This document shows positions 41,969 through 49,305 of a stretch of 64,000 nt of DNA, piece by piece. Within the stretch, counting starts at the first letter, position 1. The number at the start of each line of letters is the position of its first letter. Location: positions 186,001 through 250,000 of the forward strand of contig NZ_VIRM01000002.1 in NCBI RefSeq assembly GCF_006874475.1. Direction: 5' to 3'. The notes beneath the pieces were generated by a model. The model did no database searches. It saw only the letters and a program-made list of their open reading frames with translations, and had not been told where the DNA came from. This DNA is from Microbispora hainanensis (lineage in GTDB: Bacteria; Actinomycetota; Actinomycetes; Streptosporangiales; Streptosporangiaceae). The position numbers and the translations under genes were made by a program.

Positions 41969-42378
41969 TCCTCGCGAAGCAGGGCCTGGACGTAGGGCGC
42001 GAGCGGGTCGCCGGGCGGGGGCGCGTCACCGAAGTCCGCCGTGAAGTCCGCCGTGGAGTCGCCGGTGAAGTCCCGCATGGCCGTGGCCAGCCGGTCGCCG
42101 GTCGCGCCGCGCGCGGCGCCGATCGCGTCCTGGATCGCGGCGGACATCGCGACGTGGTCGAGGTCGCGCATCGCCCGCGGGCCGATGCTCAGCCCGAGCA
42201 GGCGACCCGCGCCGGTGACCCGGGCCGTCACGGCGCCCGTGGCGTCGGCGCCCTCGACCACCTCCTCACTCAGGGTGCGGAGCAGGTCGGCGAGCGCGCC
42301 GACGCGGCCCTGCACCTCGCGCACCAGGCCGGCGACGTCGCCCTCCCTGCCCTCGTCGAACGCGGCCGTGTTCCTCAT
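41965..42378 (-). CDS. YbaB/EbfC-like protein of the type VII locus (2 of 4)
   Basis: A 137-residue protein with the same plan as its downstream neighbour: a helical N-terminus ('GLVREVQGRVGALADLLRTL'), a strand turn 'VTARVTGAGRLLGLSIGPRAMRDLDHVAMSAAIQDAIGAA', and an acidic C-terminus with 'STADFTADFGDAPPPGD'. It overlaps both neighbours by 4 bases (ATGA and GTGA), so it is translated in step with them. Two adjacent YbaB-like genes suggest a heterodimer, since EbfC works as a dimer. Confidence 0.72.
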   Translation of the reverse strand: MRNTAAFDEGREGDVAGLVREVQGRVGALADLLRTLSEEVVEGADATGAVTARVTGAGRLLGLSIGPRAMRDLDHVAMSAAIQDAIGAARGATGDRLATAMRDFTGDSTADFTADFGDAPPPGDPLAPYVQALLREE

Positions 42379-43256
42379 CGCGGGTCCTTGCTTGCCGGCT
42401 GCCAGTAGTCGTGGATGTTCGCCCGGTCCGCCACCGCGGGGGTGAGCGTGAGGTCACGGCGGCCCCGCGCCGGGTCGCCCTGGTCGTAGAAGGCGGCCCG
42501 CACGTCGTTGAGCTTCTGCTCCATCTTGTTGAGGTCGCTCTCGTACGCCATGTAGATGTCGGCGAACTGCTTGACGAGGTTGCCCAGCGCGCTGACGAAC
42601 GCACCGGCCTGCGAGATCAGCGCGACCCGCCCGACCGGGTGCGCGCTCATCGCCGCCAGCGAACGGAGGACCGGCGCCGAGGTCGCGTAGAGCCCGAAGA
42701 CCGACAGGTCATACTCCAGGACCTCCTTGAACTGGCTGTGCATCGCACCGCTCATCTCGCCGGTGACCCCGTGGAGCTTCTCGTACAGGACCGTGGTGTT
42801 GAAGCGGACCCGCCGCCCGAGCAGGTCCGCCGCCTGGCCCTTCCAGTTGGGGCTGACGTCCTGGAAGTAGGAGAACCAGATGTCGGACCTGCCGCTCTCC
42901 AGCCGGCCTCCCATCTCCTTCCAGACCTCCCGCCGGTCGTAGAAGAGGAAGGGGTTGCCGAGGTTCAGCGTGGCGGCCACGTCCAGGGCGAGGGCCGCGA
43001 TTCCCAGTCCGGACATGGCCGACGCCGCACGCGTCTGCTGCCGCAGCGGGTTCAACGCCTTGACCAGGCTCCTGAAGAAGCCGGGATCGCTGCGGGTGGC
43101 GGCGGAGGCGGCGGCCGTGTCGGCGGAGCCGGCCGGTGCCACGGAGACGGCCCGCTGGACGTTGCCGCTCGAATCGGTGATGTAGAGCTCCTTGGGGCCC
43201 GGCGCGGGCCCGCCGGGAACGAACAGCGTGCCCGGCTCAGTGGGCGGGGTCGGCAT
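42375..43256 (-). CDS. Helical WXG-like type VII locus protein
   Basis: A 293-residue protein that I do not recognise. A proline-rich start (residues 1-20) is followed by a hydrophobic stretch near 'ASAMSGLGIAALALDVAATLNL', then 'DVSPNWKGQAADLLGRRVRFNT' with W-K-G in the position of a WXG turn, and long amphipathic helices ('ALGNLVKQFADIYMAYESDLNKMEQKLNDVRAAFY'). This suggests a large WXG/PPE-like secreted or membrane-bound helical bundle. GAGAGGA precedes the ATG. It overlaps the YbaB-like gene after it by ATGA. Confidence 0.6.
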   Translation of the reverse strand: MPTPPTEPGTLFVPGGPAPGPKELYITDSSGNVQRAVSVAPAGSADTAAASAATRSDPGFFRSLVKALNPLRQQTRAASAMSGLGIAALALDVAATLNLGNPFLFYDRREVWKEMGGRLESGRSDIWFSYFQDVSPNWKGQAADLLGRRVRFNTTVLYEKLHGVTGEMSGAMHSQFKEVLEYDLSVFGLYATSAPVLRSLAAMSAHPVGRVALISQAGAFVSALGNLVKQFADIYMAYESDLNKMEQKLNDVRAAFYDQGDPARGRRDLTLTPAVADRANIHDYWQPASKDPR

Positions 43257-43266
43257 GCGGGTCCTC

Positions 43267-43893
43267 TCAGGGGCGCGTCTGCTGGATGGCGGCCGTGCTC
43301 GCCTTCTCCGCCGCGACGTAGTTGTCGGCCGCCCTGACCAGCGTCTCGCCGTCCGTGCGCAGGGCGTCGCCGAGGATGCCCGCGGCGCTCGACCAGGTGT
43401 CGGAGACGGTGTTGAACCGGTGGACGGCGGTGAGCCCGACGATGGGCACCCCGGCGAGCGGGGCGAGGTTCCAGCCCTGGAATCGGGGTGTGGCGTCCCC
43501 GAGCCGCCGGACGCCGTCGGCGGAGCCGCTCACCGTGCCGGCGAACTTCCTGATGAAGCTCGCGGCCACCTCGTAGCCGGGCACGGCGCCCGCGTCGGCG
43601 TTCCGGCCGCCGGGGGGCGTGGCCGGGGTCGCCGTCGGCTGCTGGGCCTGCTGTGGGGCCTGCTGTGGGACCTGCTGTGGGGCCTGCCGCGTTCCGGCCT
43701 GCCGTACGCGCAGGGAGTCGGGCAGGCAGGGGCCGGGCGGTGGGCAGGGCGGGGTGTGCGGGCACGGACTGACCATCGAGGGCACGGACGGAGCGGGGGA
43801 AGCCGGCGGTCTCGGCGTCGCGCTCACCGAGCCGGTGGGCGACGCCGTCGGGGGGACCGGTGACCGGCGTGGCGAGGGTGCACCGTAGGACAC
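43267..43893 (-). CDS. EspC/WXG-like type VII substrate candidate with Pro/Gln-rich N-terminus
   Basis: A 208-residue protein starting at GTG 43893 after AGGGAAG. The first ~105 residues are Pro/Ser/Gln-rich, with five cysteines (CPHTPPCPPPGPC and flanks) and 'QAPQQVPQQAPQQAQQ' repeats. The last ~100 residues are a helical domain, 'VAASFIRKFAGTVSGSADGV' to 'ILGDALRTDGETLVRAADNYVAAEKAS'. 'YVAAE' matches the YxxxD/E secretion motif near a C-terminal helix. It heads the operon 43893-41534. Secretion is likely, function unknown. Confidence 0.6.
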   Translation of the reverse strand: MSYGAPSPRRSPVPPTASPTGSVSATPRPPASPAPSVPSMVSPCPHTPPCPPPGPCLPDSLRVRQAGTRQAPQQVPQQAPQQAQQPTATPATPPGGRNADAGAVPGYEVAASFIRKFAGTVSGSADGVRRLGDATPRFQGWNLAPLAGVPIVGLTAVHRFNTVSDTWSSAAGILGDALRTDGETLVRAADNYVAAEKASTAAIQQTRP

Positions 43894-43945
43894 GTGATCT
43901 TCCCTATCACCGGGTTCCGGGTCCGTGCCATGCGCCGGGGAGACG

Positions 43946-43968
43946 TTTCCGCAGGTAGAAAGCGGAAA
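43946..43968. promoter_or_regulatory. Inverted repeat in the divergent 43894-44079 region
   Basis: TTTCCGC (43946-43952) and GCGGAAA (43962-43968) are perfect 7-bp arms around a 9-base spacer. They lie between the operon reading left from 43893 and the YbaB-like gene reading right from 44080. The 186-base region has other AT-rich segments (43970-44060) that probably hold the promoters. Confidence 0.5.
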
Positions 43969-44079
43969 TTCGGCAAATGTTCACTGATGTGTAACGGGTG
44001 AGCCGATAAAACCCGTACGCCCCGGTTTGAATGCGTTAACTTGCCGATGTTCCGAATATCGCGGGGAAAAGGGGCTCAG

Positions 44080-44520
44080 ATGGCCGGCGGCGGGTTCGAC
44101 GACTTCGACGTGGAGCGGTTCCAGGAGCGGGTGGACGTCAGGATCACGGCCGTCGAACGGCTCCAGGCCACCCTGTCCTCGCTGGTCGGCCGGGCCCGGG
44201 ACGAGGACGGCCTGGTCAGCGTGGAGGTCTCCGCCCGGGGGCTGAGCGAGCTGGAGCTGCATCCCAAGGCCATGCGGCTGAGCTCGGGCGAGCTGGCCGA
44301 GCGGATCAAGGAGACGATGCGCGCCGCGTCCGACGACCTGTATCGGCAGATGAACCGGGCCATGGCCGACGCGCTCGGGGAGGAGGGCGACCAGTCGAGG
44401 TTCCTGGACGACCCGGAGGCCGTGCTCGCCCAGGTCAAGGAGGCGGAGGCGGCCTTCGACCGGACCGCTGAGGACGTGCTGGGCGAGCTCGACCGCATCA
44501 GCCGCAGGCTGGGCCTGTGA
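44080..44520 (+). CDS. YbaB/EbfC-like protein of the type VII locus (3 of 4)
   Basis: A 146-residue protein; AAAAGGGG precedes the ATG. 'FQERVDVRITAVERLQATLSSL' is the first helix, 'VSVEVSARGLSELELHPKAMRLSSGELAERIKETMRAASDDL' the sheet and long helix, and a C-terminal helix 'VLGELDRISRRLGL' is added. It stands alone on the plus strand between two leftward T7SS operons and ends at a hairpin region. As in the other copies, the role in the locus is unknown; a nucleoid-type DNA-binding or chaperone function are both open. Confidence 0.75.
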   Translation: MAGGGFDDFDVERFQERVDVRITAVERLQATLSSLVGRARDEDGLVSVEVSARGLSELELHPKAMRLSSGELAERIKETMRAASDDLYRQMNRAMADALGEEGDQSRFLDDPEAVLAQVKEAEAAFDRTAEDVLGELDRISRRLGL

Positions 44521-44560
44521 CCCGCCGCCCGCTTCGCAACGGGCGGGCCCCGGCCTTCGG

Positions 44561-44590
44561 CGGCTGACGCGGTCGCGGTGCCGTCAGCCG
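44561..44590. terminator. Hairpin at converging gene ends
   Basis: CGGCTGACG (44561-44569) pairs with CGTCAGCCG (44582-44590) around a 12-base loop. It lies after the YbaB-like gene (stop 44518-44520) and contains the stop codon of the leftward 472-residue gene (44584-44586). A second stem, CCGCCCG/CGGGCGG, lies just before it at 44525-44546. Confidence 0.6.
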
Positions 44591-46002
44591 ATGCAGTCGG
44601 GGCTGGTGGTGCCCGTCACGCGCCAGACGTCCGGCTCGGGGTCGTAGATCTCCCGCTGGCGCTCCTCCCGGCCCTCCGATCCGGCCGCGCCTGCCGGGCC
44701 GTAGGGCATGAAGGAGGAGCCGCCGCCCTGGCCCGGTCGCAGGCCGCCGAGGACGGCTTCGCCCGCCTGGACGCCGCCGACGCCGAAGCTGGTCCCGAAC
44801 CCGCCGCGCTGCCCGCCGTACGTGCCGATCACCCCGCCGGGCGGCAGCGTGCCGGTGGGGCCGGTCGTCGTGACGGGGAGGTGCGCGTCCGGATAGCCGG
44901 TGAGCCCGTTGGGGATGGTACCGGCGGGGTTCGTGCCGGTGGGCAGGGGATGGGCGTTCGCCAGGTCGGTTCTGTCGGAGCCGCCGATCACGGGTGGAGC
45001 CGTGCCCGACCCGTCGCCGGAGCCGCCAGGCTGCCCCGCGTTCTGCCCGGCACCGTCCTGTCCTGTGCCGTCCTGTCCTGGGCCGTTCTGTCCGGGGTCT
45101 GACGAGCCGGGGTCGCCCGTGCCGCCCGGCCCGTCCGTGCCGCTGCCGCCCGAACCGGTGCCGTCGGAGCCGGTGCCCCCCGTGCCGCCGCCCCCGCCGG
45201 AGCCCGAACCGCTCGACCCGGACCCCGAGGCGCCCGTACCAGACGTGCCGTCACCGTACGAGCCGCCGTGCCACACGCCGTCGGATGTCGTGGTGGGCGC
45301 GCCCGTCCCGCCCACCCGGATGCGTGGGGAGTCCACGAGGTCGATGTGCAGCGGCTCGACGGCGGGCAGCTCGAAGGCCAGCCCCTCGGCGAAGGCGTTG
45401 TTCGCCTCCTGGATCTGCTGGTTGAGCCTGCGGAAGTGGGCCCTCGCCGCCTCGTCCTTGCTGGGGTAGGGCGTGGGGCCGGGAGAGGGGGCGGGTGTGG
45501 GGAGACTCCGGGGCGAGGCGGAGGAGGAAGCCGAAGGGGAAGGGGTAGGTGCAGGGGTCCCGCTCGTGCCGCCGCCCGCGCCCTGGTCCGAACCGCCCGG
45601 GGCGGCAGGGAAGTTCCTCTTCGCGTCGCTGACCACGTCCGCGTACCAGGACATCGCCGCCCCGCTCGCGGTCATGGCGTCGCCGAGCGCGCCCGCCGTG
45701 GCGTAGAGCGCGCGCAGGGCGGACTGCACCTGCTCGGCGGCGGGACCTCGCCAGACGGAGGCCAGTTCCTTGGCGGTCCTGCTCAGGGCCGCCTGGATGC
45801 CCGTCTCGGACGGCCCGTTGCCGCCGACCTTCCCGCCCACCAGGTCGGCGGCGTCGATGAACGCCCGACCGGCCCGGCGGACCGCGTCGGGACTCGCGGC
45901 GTCCAGCTTCTGCTTGATCTGCTCCCGGGAGAGGTTGTCCGGGTCGAGCCCGTCGAGGCTCGCGTATACCTTGATCGGCTCCCAGCCGGCTTCGGCCCCC
46001 AT
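44584..46002 (-). CDS. Large WXG/PPE-like Gly-rich type VII protein (tail family A)
   Basis: A 472-residue protein. Residues ~1-130 form a helical WXG-like domain: 'ELASVWRGPAAEQVQSALRAL' holds the W-x-G turn. A Ser/Pro linker and a second helical patch (~180-215, 'RRLNQQIQEANNAFAEGLAFE') follow. About 200 residues are low-complexity Gly/Ser/Thr/Asp ('GSSGSGSGGGGGTGG', 'GQNGPGQDGTGQDGAGQ'). The C-terminus 'FMPYGPAGAAGSEGREERQREIYDPEPDVW' matches the tails of the genes at 46460 and 49306. It is last in the leftward operon headed by the Esx pair. It is a likely secreted or surface protein whose function is unknown. Confidence 0.65.
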   Translation of the reverse strand: MGAEAGWEPIKVYASLDGLDPDNLSREQIKQKLDAASPDAVRRAGRAFIDAADLVGGKVGGNGPSETGIQAALSRTAKELASVWRGPAAEQVQSALRALYATAGALGDAMTASGAAMSWYADVVSDAKRNFPAAPGGSDQGAGGGTSGTPAPTPSPSASSSASPRSLPTPAPSPGPTPYPSKDEAARAHFRRLNQQIQEANNAFAEGLAFELPAVEPLHIDLVDSPRIRVGGTGAPTTTSDGVWHGGSYGDGTSGTGASGSGSSGSGSGGGGGTGGTGSDGTGSGGSGTDGPGGTGDPGSSDPGQNGPGQDGTGQDGAGQNAGQPGGSGDGSGTAPPVIGGSDRTDLANAHPLPTGTNPAGTIPNGLTGYPDAHLPVTTTGPTGTLPPGGVIGTYGGQRGGFGTSFGVGGVQAGEAVLGGLRPGQGGGSSFMPYGPAGAAGSEGREERQREIYDPEPDVWRVTGTTSPDCIG

Positions 46003-46030
46003 CGCGATCTTTCCCCTTGCCCTCGGCGGC

Positions 46031-46444
46031 TCACGCGCTGCTGCTCGTGTGGCCCTTCTCGTAGTTCACGACGGCTTGCTCCACCGCGCTCACCATCGCC
46101 TCGATGCGGTCGATGAGCAGCTGATACTTGCCGCTGAGCACCTCGTGGGCCTGCTCGGCGTTCAACCCGAAATACTTCGCCGCCTCCCACGGGCCGGTCT
46201 CCGCGGGGCCGACGTTGGTCAGTCCCTGGACCTCGCCCGCGGTCCCCGGGCCGCTCCAGGTGGCGCTCATGGTGGCGGGGGCGCGGCCGCGCAGCGTGCC
46301 GAGCTCGTCCCGCAGCCCCTTGAGGATCTGCCGGACCCGCGTGTGGTCGATGTACACATCGGCCGGGGCGTCGCCGAGACCCGGCCAGCTCTCCGGCATC
46401 CTCAGTTTCGGCGGCGGAGATCCGCCGTCGGGCGCGTAGCTCAT
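46031..46444 (-). CDS. WXG100-like helical protein
   Basis: A 137-residue protein with GGGAGG before the ATG. A proline-rich start leads to two helices around 'ATMSATWSGPGTAGEVQGL' (W-S-G turn), then 'YFGLNAEQAHEVLSGKYQLLIDRIEAMVSAVEQAVVNYEKG'. It lies between two large Gly-rich proteins in the Esx operon (gaps 15 and 28 bases), so it may be the small helical partner of one of them, as PE/PPE and Esx proteins pair. Confidence 0.65.
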   Translation of the reverse strand: MSYAPDGGSPPPKLRMPESWPGLGDAPADVYIDHTRVRQILKGLRDELGTLRGRAPATMSATWSGPGTAGEVQGLTNVGPAETGPWEAAKYFGLNAEQAHEVLSGKYQLLIDRIEAMVSAVEQAVVNYEKGHTSSSA

Positions 46445-46459
46445 TTCGCCTCCCTCGCC

Positions 46460-47896
46460 TTATGCCTTGTCGATGCGCGCGGACGTGGTCGGCTGGTCGC
46501 TCATGAAGAAGTCCTCGTCCTCCAGCAACCAGGTGGTCCGCTCGCGTTCCTCACACTCCTCGCCCTTGCCCGCGCCGTGCGGCGCGATCGGGAGCATCGA
46601 GCCTCCGGCGGAGGATCGCAGACCCGCCGCGTTCACGCCGGTGACGCCGCCGGCCCCAGCGCCCGCGCCGCCGCCCGCTCCGGCTCCGCCGTAGCCGCTG
46701 CCGCCGAAGCCCGTGCCCGTGCCCGCGCCGCCGCCCGACGCGCCGAACGCGTCGAGCCCCGGCGTGTGGCCGGCCAGGCTGGTGCCCTGACCCGCGCCGT
46801 TCGGTCCGGTGCCGGCGCCGTTGCCACCCGGGCCCGTGCCGTCGAGCCCGCTCCCGTTCAACCCTGCACCGTTCAGTCCGGCGCCGTTCAGCCCCGAGCC
46901 GTCGAGCCCGTCGAGGCCCGTCCCGTTCGGTCCGCCGCCGTCGAGCCCGTTCCCGAACTGTCCGTCGCCGCCCGATCCAGGCCCGAGCCCGTACGGCGGG
47001 TAGCCGGTGTCGAGGCCGATCCCGTCGCCGTAAGGGCTTTTCCCGAGGTCGCCGAGCGATCCGAGATCGCCCAGGCCGTTCACGTTCGTGGGGACGTTCC
47101 CGCTGGGGAGGGTCCCGCCGGGCCCGGTGAACGGTTTGAACGTGGGGGGCGTCATGTCGAACTTCGGCACGTCGGTGTCGAGTGAGGCGGGGAAGAGGGC
47201 GTTGGCCGCCTGCGTCGCCTGCGTGAGCTTCTTGAGGTGCTCCTCGGCCACCTTCATGTCCTTCTCCTCCTTCGACTCCCCGAAGAGGTTGAGGAAGGGA
47301 CCGTCGCCGAAGGCCGAGCCGATAGCACCGGCCAGGCCGCCGACGATGAACCCGCCCACGCCGCCGATCACCGCGCCGGGGATGGCTCCGATGCCCGCGA
47401 AGGGAGAGCCGGCGATGAAGCCGCCGGCCGCGCCGACCGCTCCCGCCTCCACGGCCGCGTCGTACCAGTCGATGTCGCTCTCCGTGGGCTCCGGGACGTT
47501 CTCGCCCCGGAACTGGTTGAGCGAGCTGGCGTACACATCCAGCGCGGGGACCACGCCGTGCGGCGTGGAGGGCGGTCCGGAGCGGCCGCCGGGGAGGGAG
47601 GTCTCCACGATCGCGTTCATCACCGCGAGCGTGGAGGTCCTGAGCCGGTGGAGCTGCTCCTTCACCTGCTTGGCGTCGTCGCCCGTGGTCCAGTGCTTGT
47701 CGAGCGCGTCCAGGTGCCTGTCGAGGGTGTCGACGACGGTCTTCAGCTTGTCGTGCACACCCTTGAACTCGCCCGACGCCGCCCTGATCAGCTCGGGGTC
47801 GGTCTTCCCTAGCGCGTCGCGCAGGGTGTCGAGCATGACGACGCCCGGGTCGGACGCGTCCAACGCCGCCCTGATCGGCATCTTCCTCTCGGCCAA
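46460..47896 (-). CDS. Large WXG-like protein with glycine-zipper and Gly/Asn-rich region (tail family A)
   Basis: A 478-residue protein; TTG start at 47896 with AAGGAGG 4 bases before it (an ATG at 47881 is possible). Residues ~25-105 form a helical domain with 'LDKHWTTGDDAKQVKEQL' in the WXG position. A Gly-zipper hydrophobic segment (~148-190: 'GAAGGFIAGSPFAGIGAIPGA', 'VIGGVGGFIVGGLAGAIGSA') could insert in membrane. Gly/Asn/Leu repeats follow ('GLDGSGLNGAGLNGAGLNGSG'). The C-terminus 'MLPIAPHGAGKGEECEERERTTWLLEDEDFF' matches the tails of two other proteins here. A pore-forming or surface role is possible but unproven. Confidence 0.65.
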   Translation of the reverse strand: MAERKMPIRAALDASDPGVVMLDTLRDALGKTDPELIRAASGEFKGVHDKLKTVVDTLDRHLDALDKHWTTGDDAKQVKEQLHRLRTSTLAVMNAIVETSLPGGRSGPPSTPHGVVPALDVYASSLNQFRGENVPEPTESDIDWYDAAVEAGAVGAAGGFIAGSPFAGIGAIPGAVIGGVGGFIVGGLAGAIGSAFGDGPFLNLFGESKEEKDMKVAEEHLKKLTQATQAANALFPASLDTDVPKFDMTPPTFKPFTGPGGTLPSGNVPTNVNGLGDLGSLGDLGKSPYGDGIGLDTGYPPYGLGPGSGGDGQFGNGLDGGGPNGTGLDGLDGSGLNGAGLNGAGLNGSGLDGTGPGGNGAGTGPNGAGQGTSLAGHTPGLDAFGASGGGAGTGTGFGGSGYGGAGAGGGAGAGAGGVTGVNAAGLRSSAGGSMLPIAPHGAGKGEECEERERTTWLLEDEDFFMSDQPTTSARIDKA

Positions 47897-47926
47897 GACG
47901 CCTCCTTAACCGTTCCCCGTGTACGG

Positions 47927-48283
47927 CTATACCTGCGCCGTGCCCGCCTGCTGCACGCCCGCATGCTCGCCGGCGTCGAGGTTCCTGATCGCCAGCTCCA
48001 GACGTTCTGCGGCGATGCCCAGGGTCACGGCGATCTCCGCGTAGATGGCGGTGACCGCGCTTTCCGCGCTGGTCACGCTCCCGTGGAAACCCATGGCCGC
48101 GGGCCAGTACCCGCCGATGGCGTCACGTTGCGCGATCAGCTTCTTCACCGGGCCACCCTCGGCGAAGGCGACCGGAGTCACCTCGCGCTTGGACGCCCCG
48201 GGCGCCAGCAGTTCGAGCGCCTCCTCGAAGTCCTTGCGGGCGTTCCTGAGGGCCGTACGGCTGACCTCCACGCCTCGGGACAT
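47927..48283 (-). CDS. Small helical Esx-operon protein
   Basis: A 118-residue protein with GGGAGGGTGA before the ATG. It is mostly helical: 'ALRNARKDFEEALELLAP' and 'HGSVTSAESAVTAIYAEIAVTLGIAAERLELAIRNLDAGE'. 'GGYWPAAMGFHGS' lies at the turn. I do not recognise a named family; size, helix content and position between the Esx pair and the large WXG-like genes suggest another co-secreted partner or chaperone. Confidence 0.6.
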   Translation of the reverse strand: MSRGVEVSRTALRNARKDFEEALELLAPGASKREVTPVAFAEGGPVKKLIAQRDAIGGYWPAAMGFHGSVTSAESAVTAIYAEIAVTLGIAAERLELAIRNLDAGEHAGVQQAGTAQV

Positions 48284-48375
48284 GCGTCACCCTCCCGTTC
48301 ACGGCCGAAGACGGCGCCGACGAGGGATCGCCGGTGCCGCCGGCCGTACCGTCGGACGTTGCTCTGCCTGTTGTC

Positions 48376-48675
48376 CTACTTGCCGTCGAACATGGCGGCG
48401 TTGATGCGCTCGACGTCCTGCATGTTCATGTTCGTGATGTTGATGTTCTTGGCGAGCAGGGACACGATGTCCGCCAGGCCCTTGGCCTCCTGCTGCCAGA
48501 TCCGCCGGGTCTGGTCGTAGGCGTCCTTGGCGCTGCCCTGCCAGATCGCGGTCTTGGTGTTGAGCTTGTTCTCCAGGTTCTCCAGCTCCGTGACCAGCCT
48601 GTTGAAGGCGTTCTGGAACTCGGTCTCGCCCGTGTCGAGACCGCTGAAGTTGACCTTTGTGATGTCGAAGTCCAC
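48376..48675 (-). CDS. esxA: WXG100 protein, EsxA-like
   Basis: A 99-residue protein starting at GTG 48675 with GGAGA upstream. It is a helix-turn-helix hairpin of classic ESAT-6 size: helix 1 'GLDTGETEFQNAFNRLVTELENLENKL', turn 'AIWQGSAKDAY' with W-Q-G, helix 2 'DQTRRIWQQEAKGLADIVSLL', and a short tail 'MQDVERINAAMFDGK'. It lies 40 bases after the second WXG100 gene, the normal tandem arrangement of an EsxA/EsxB heterodimer. Which of the two corresponds to EsxA or EsxB is a guess. Confidence 0.88.
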   Translation of the reverse strand: MDFDITKVNFSGLDTGETEFQNAFNRLVTELENLENKLNTKTAIWQGSAKDAYDQTRRIWQQEAKGLADIVSLLAKNINITNMNMQDVERINAAMFDGK

Positions 48676-48715
48676 CGTCGCGCTCTCCGTCCGTTGCTGG
48701 TGGTCGTCTCGGGGC

Positions 48716-49066
48716 TCAGCGGCTGTACGAGGCGGGCGGGGCCTGGTTGATGAGCGACTCGATCTTGTTGATCTCGGCGGTCGCCTGCGCGTTGAACTCG
48801 GCGTAGTTCTTGTTGTTCGCCCGGATGCTCTCCGCGAGAGTCTGCAGGCTGCCCAGGATGACGTCCATACGCTCGTGCCACAGCAGGTGCACCTTGTCGA
48901 ACGCGTGGTGCGACTCGCCCTGCCAGTGGACCTTGAGGTTCTCGCCGGCGCTGTCCAGGTAACGCTGGATGCCGCGGATGTTCTCGGCCGCGTCGCCGAT
49001 CCAGGTGATCGCCTCATCCAGGTCGTGCCGGCTCACTTGGGTCTGGCTTGCGCCAGAGTGCGACAT
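48716..49066 (-). CDS. esxB: WXG100 protein, EsxB-like
   Basis: A 116-residue protein; GGAGGTGACC precedes the ATG at 49066. Helices surround 'ENLKVHWQGESHHAFDKVHLLWHERM' with W-Q-G at the turn, and the C-terminal helix 'NNKNYAEFNAQATAEINKIESLI' carries the substrate tail. It is the first gene of the leftward operon 49066-44584 and forms the Esx pair with the next gene. No perfect YxxxD/E is visible; 'YAEFNAQ' is the nearest. Confidence 0.88.
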   Translation of the reverse strand: MSHSGASQTQVSRHDLDEAITWIGDAAENIRGIQRYLDSAGENLKVHWQGESHHAFDKVHLLWHERMDVILGSLQTLAESIRANNKNYAEFNAQATAEINKIESLINQAPPASYSR

Positions 49067-49305
49067 GGTCACCTCCACTGATCCTGTCGAATTCCCCCGA
49101 CCAGGAGGGTCGGGTGATGACCCAAAAGTCACAGTAATGGATCAGAAGGGGGCTTGCCGGGACTGTCCGAGATTAAGATTTTGTCACGTCTCTTGCGCTT
49201 TTGTCAGACGGCCGGTTAGCAGTTTTGTACGATTTGCGAGCTTTGTGGTGACTCGGCCGTAAGTAGTTGAAAACGCAATCTGCCGGCAATCGGCTGGAGG
49301 GTGCT
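49067..49305. promoter_or_regulatory. Divergent control region of the Esx operon and the 49306 operon
   Basis: A 239-base gap, AT-rich on its right half (49170-49290). TTTTGTCA occurs at 49179 and 49199, with a related TTTTGTAC at 49223, spaced 20 and 24 bases, close to two helical turns. A CCGACC/GGTCGG hairpin at 49097-49113 lies in the leader of esxB. These suggest phased activator or repressor sites controlling two T7SS operons together. Confidence 0.5.

Noticed and set aside
42375..43256. EccB or EccE identity for this protein
   Set aside because: It lacks the single N-terminal TM with periplasmic repeats (EccB) and the two-TM cytoplasmic layout (EccE); a W-K-G turn and long helices fit a WXG-like protein better.
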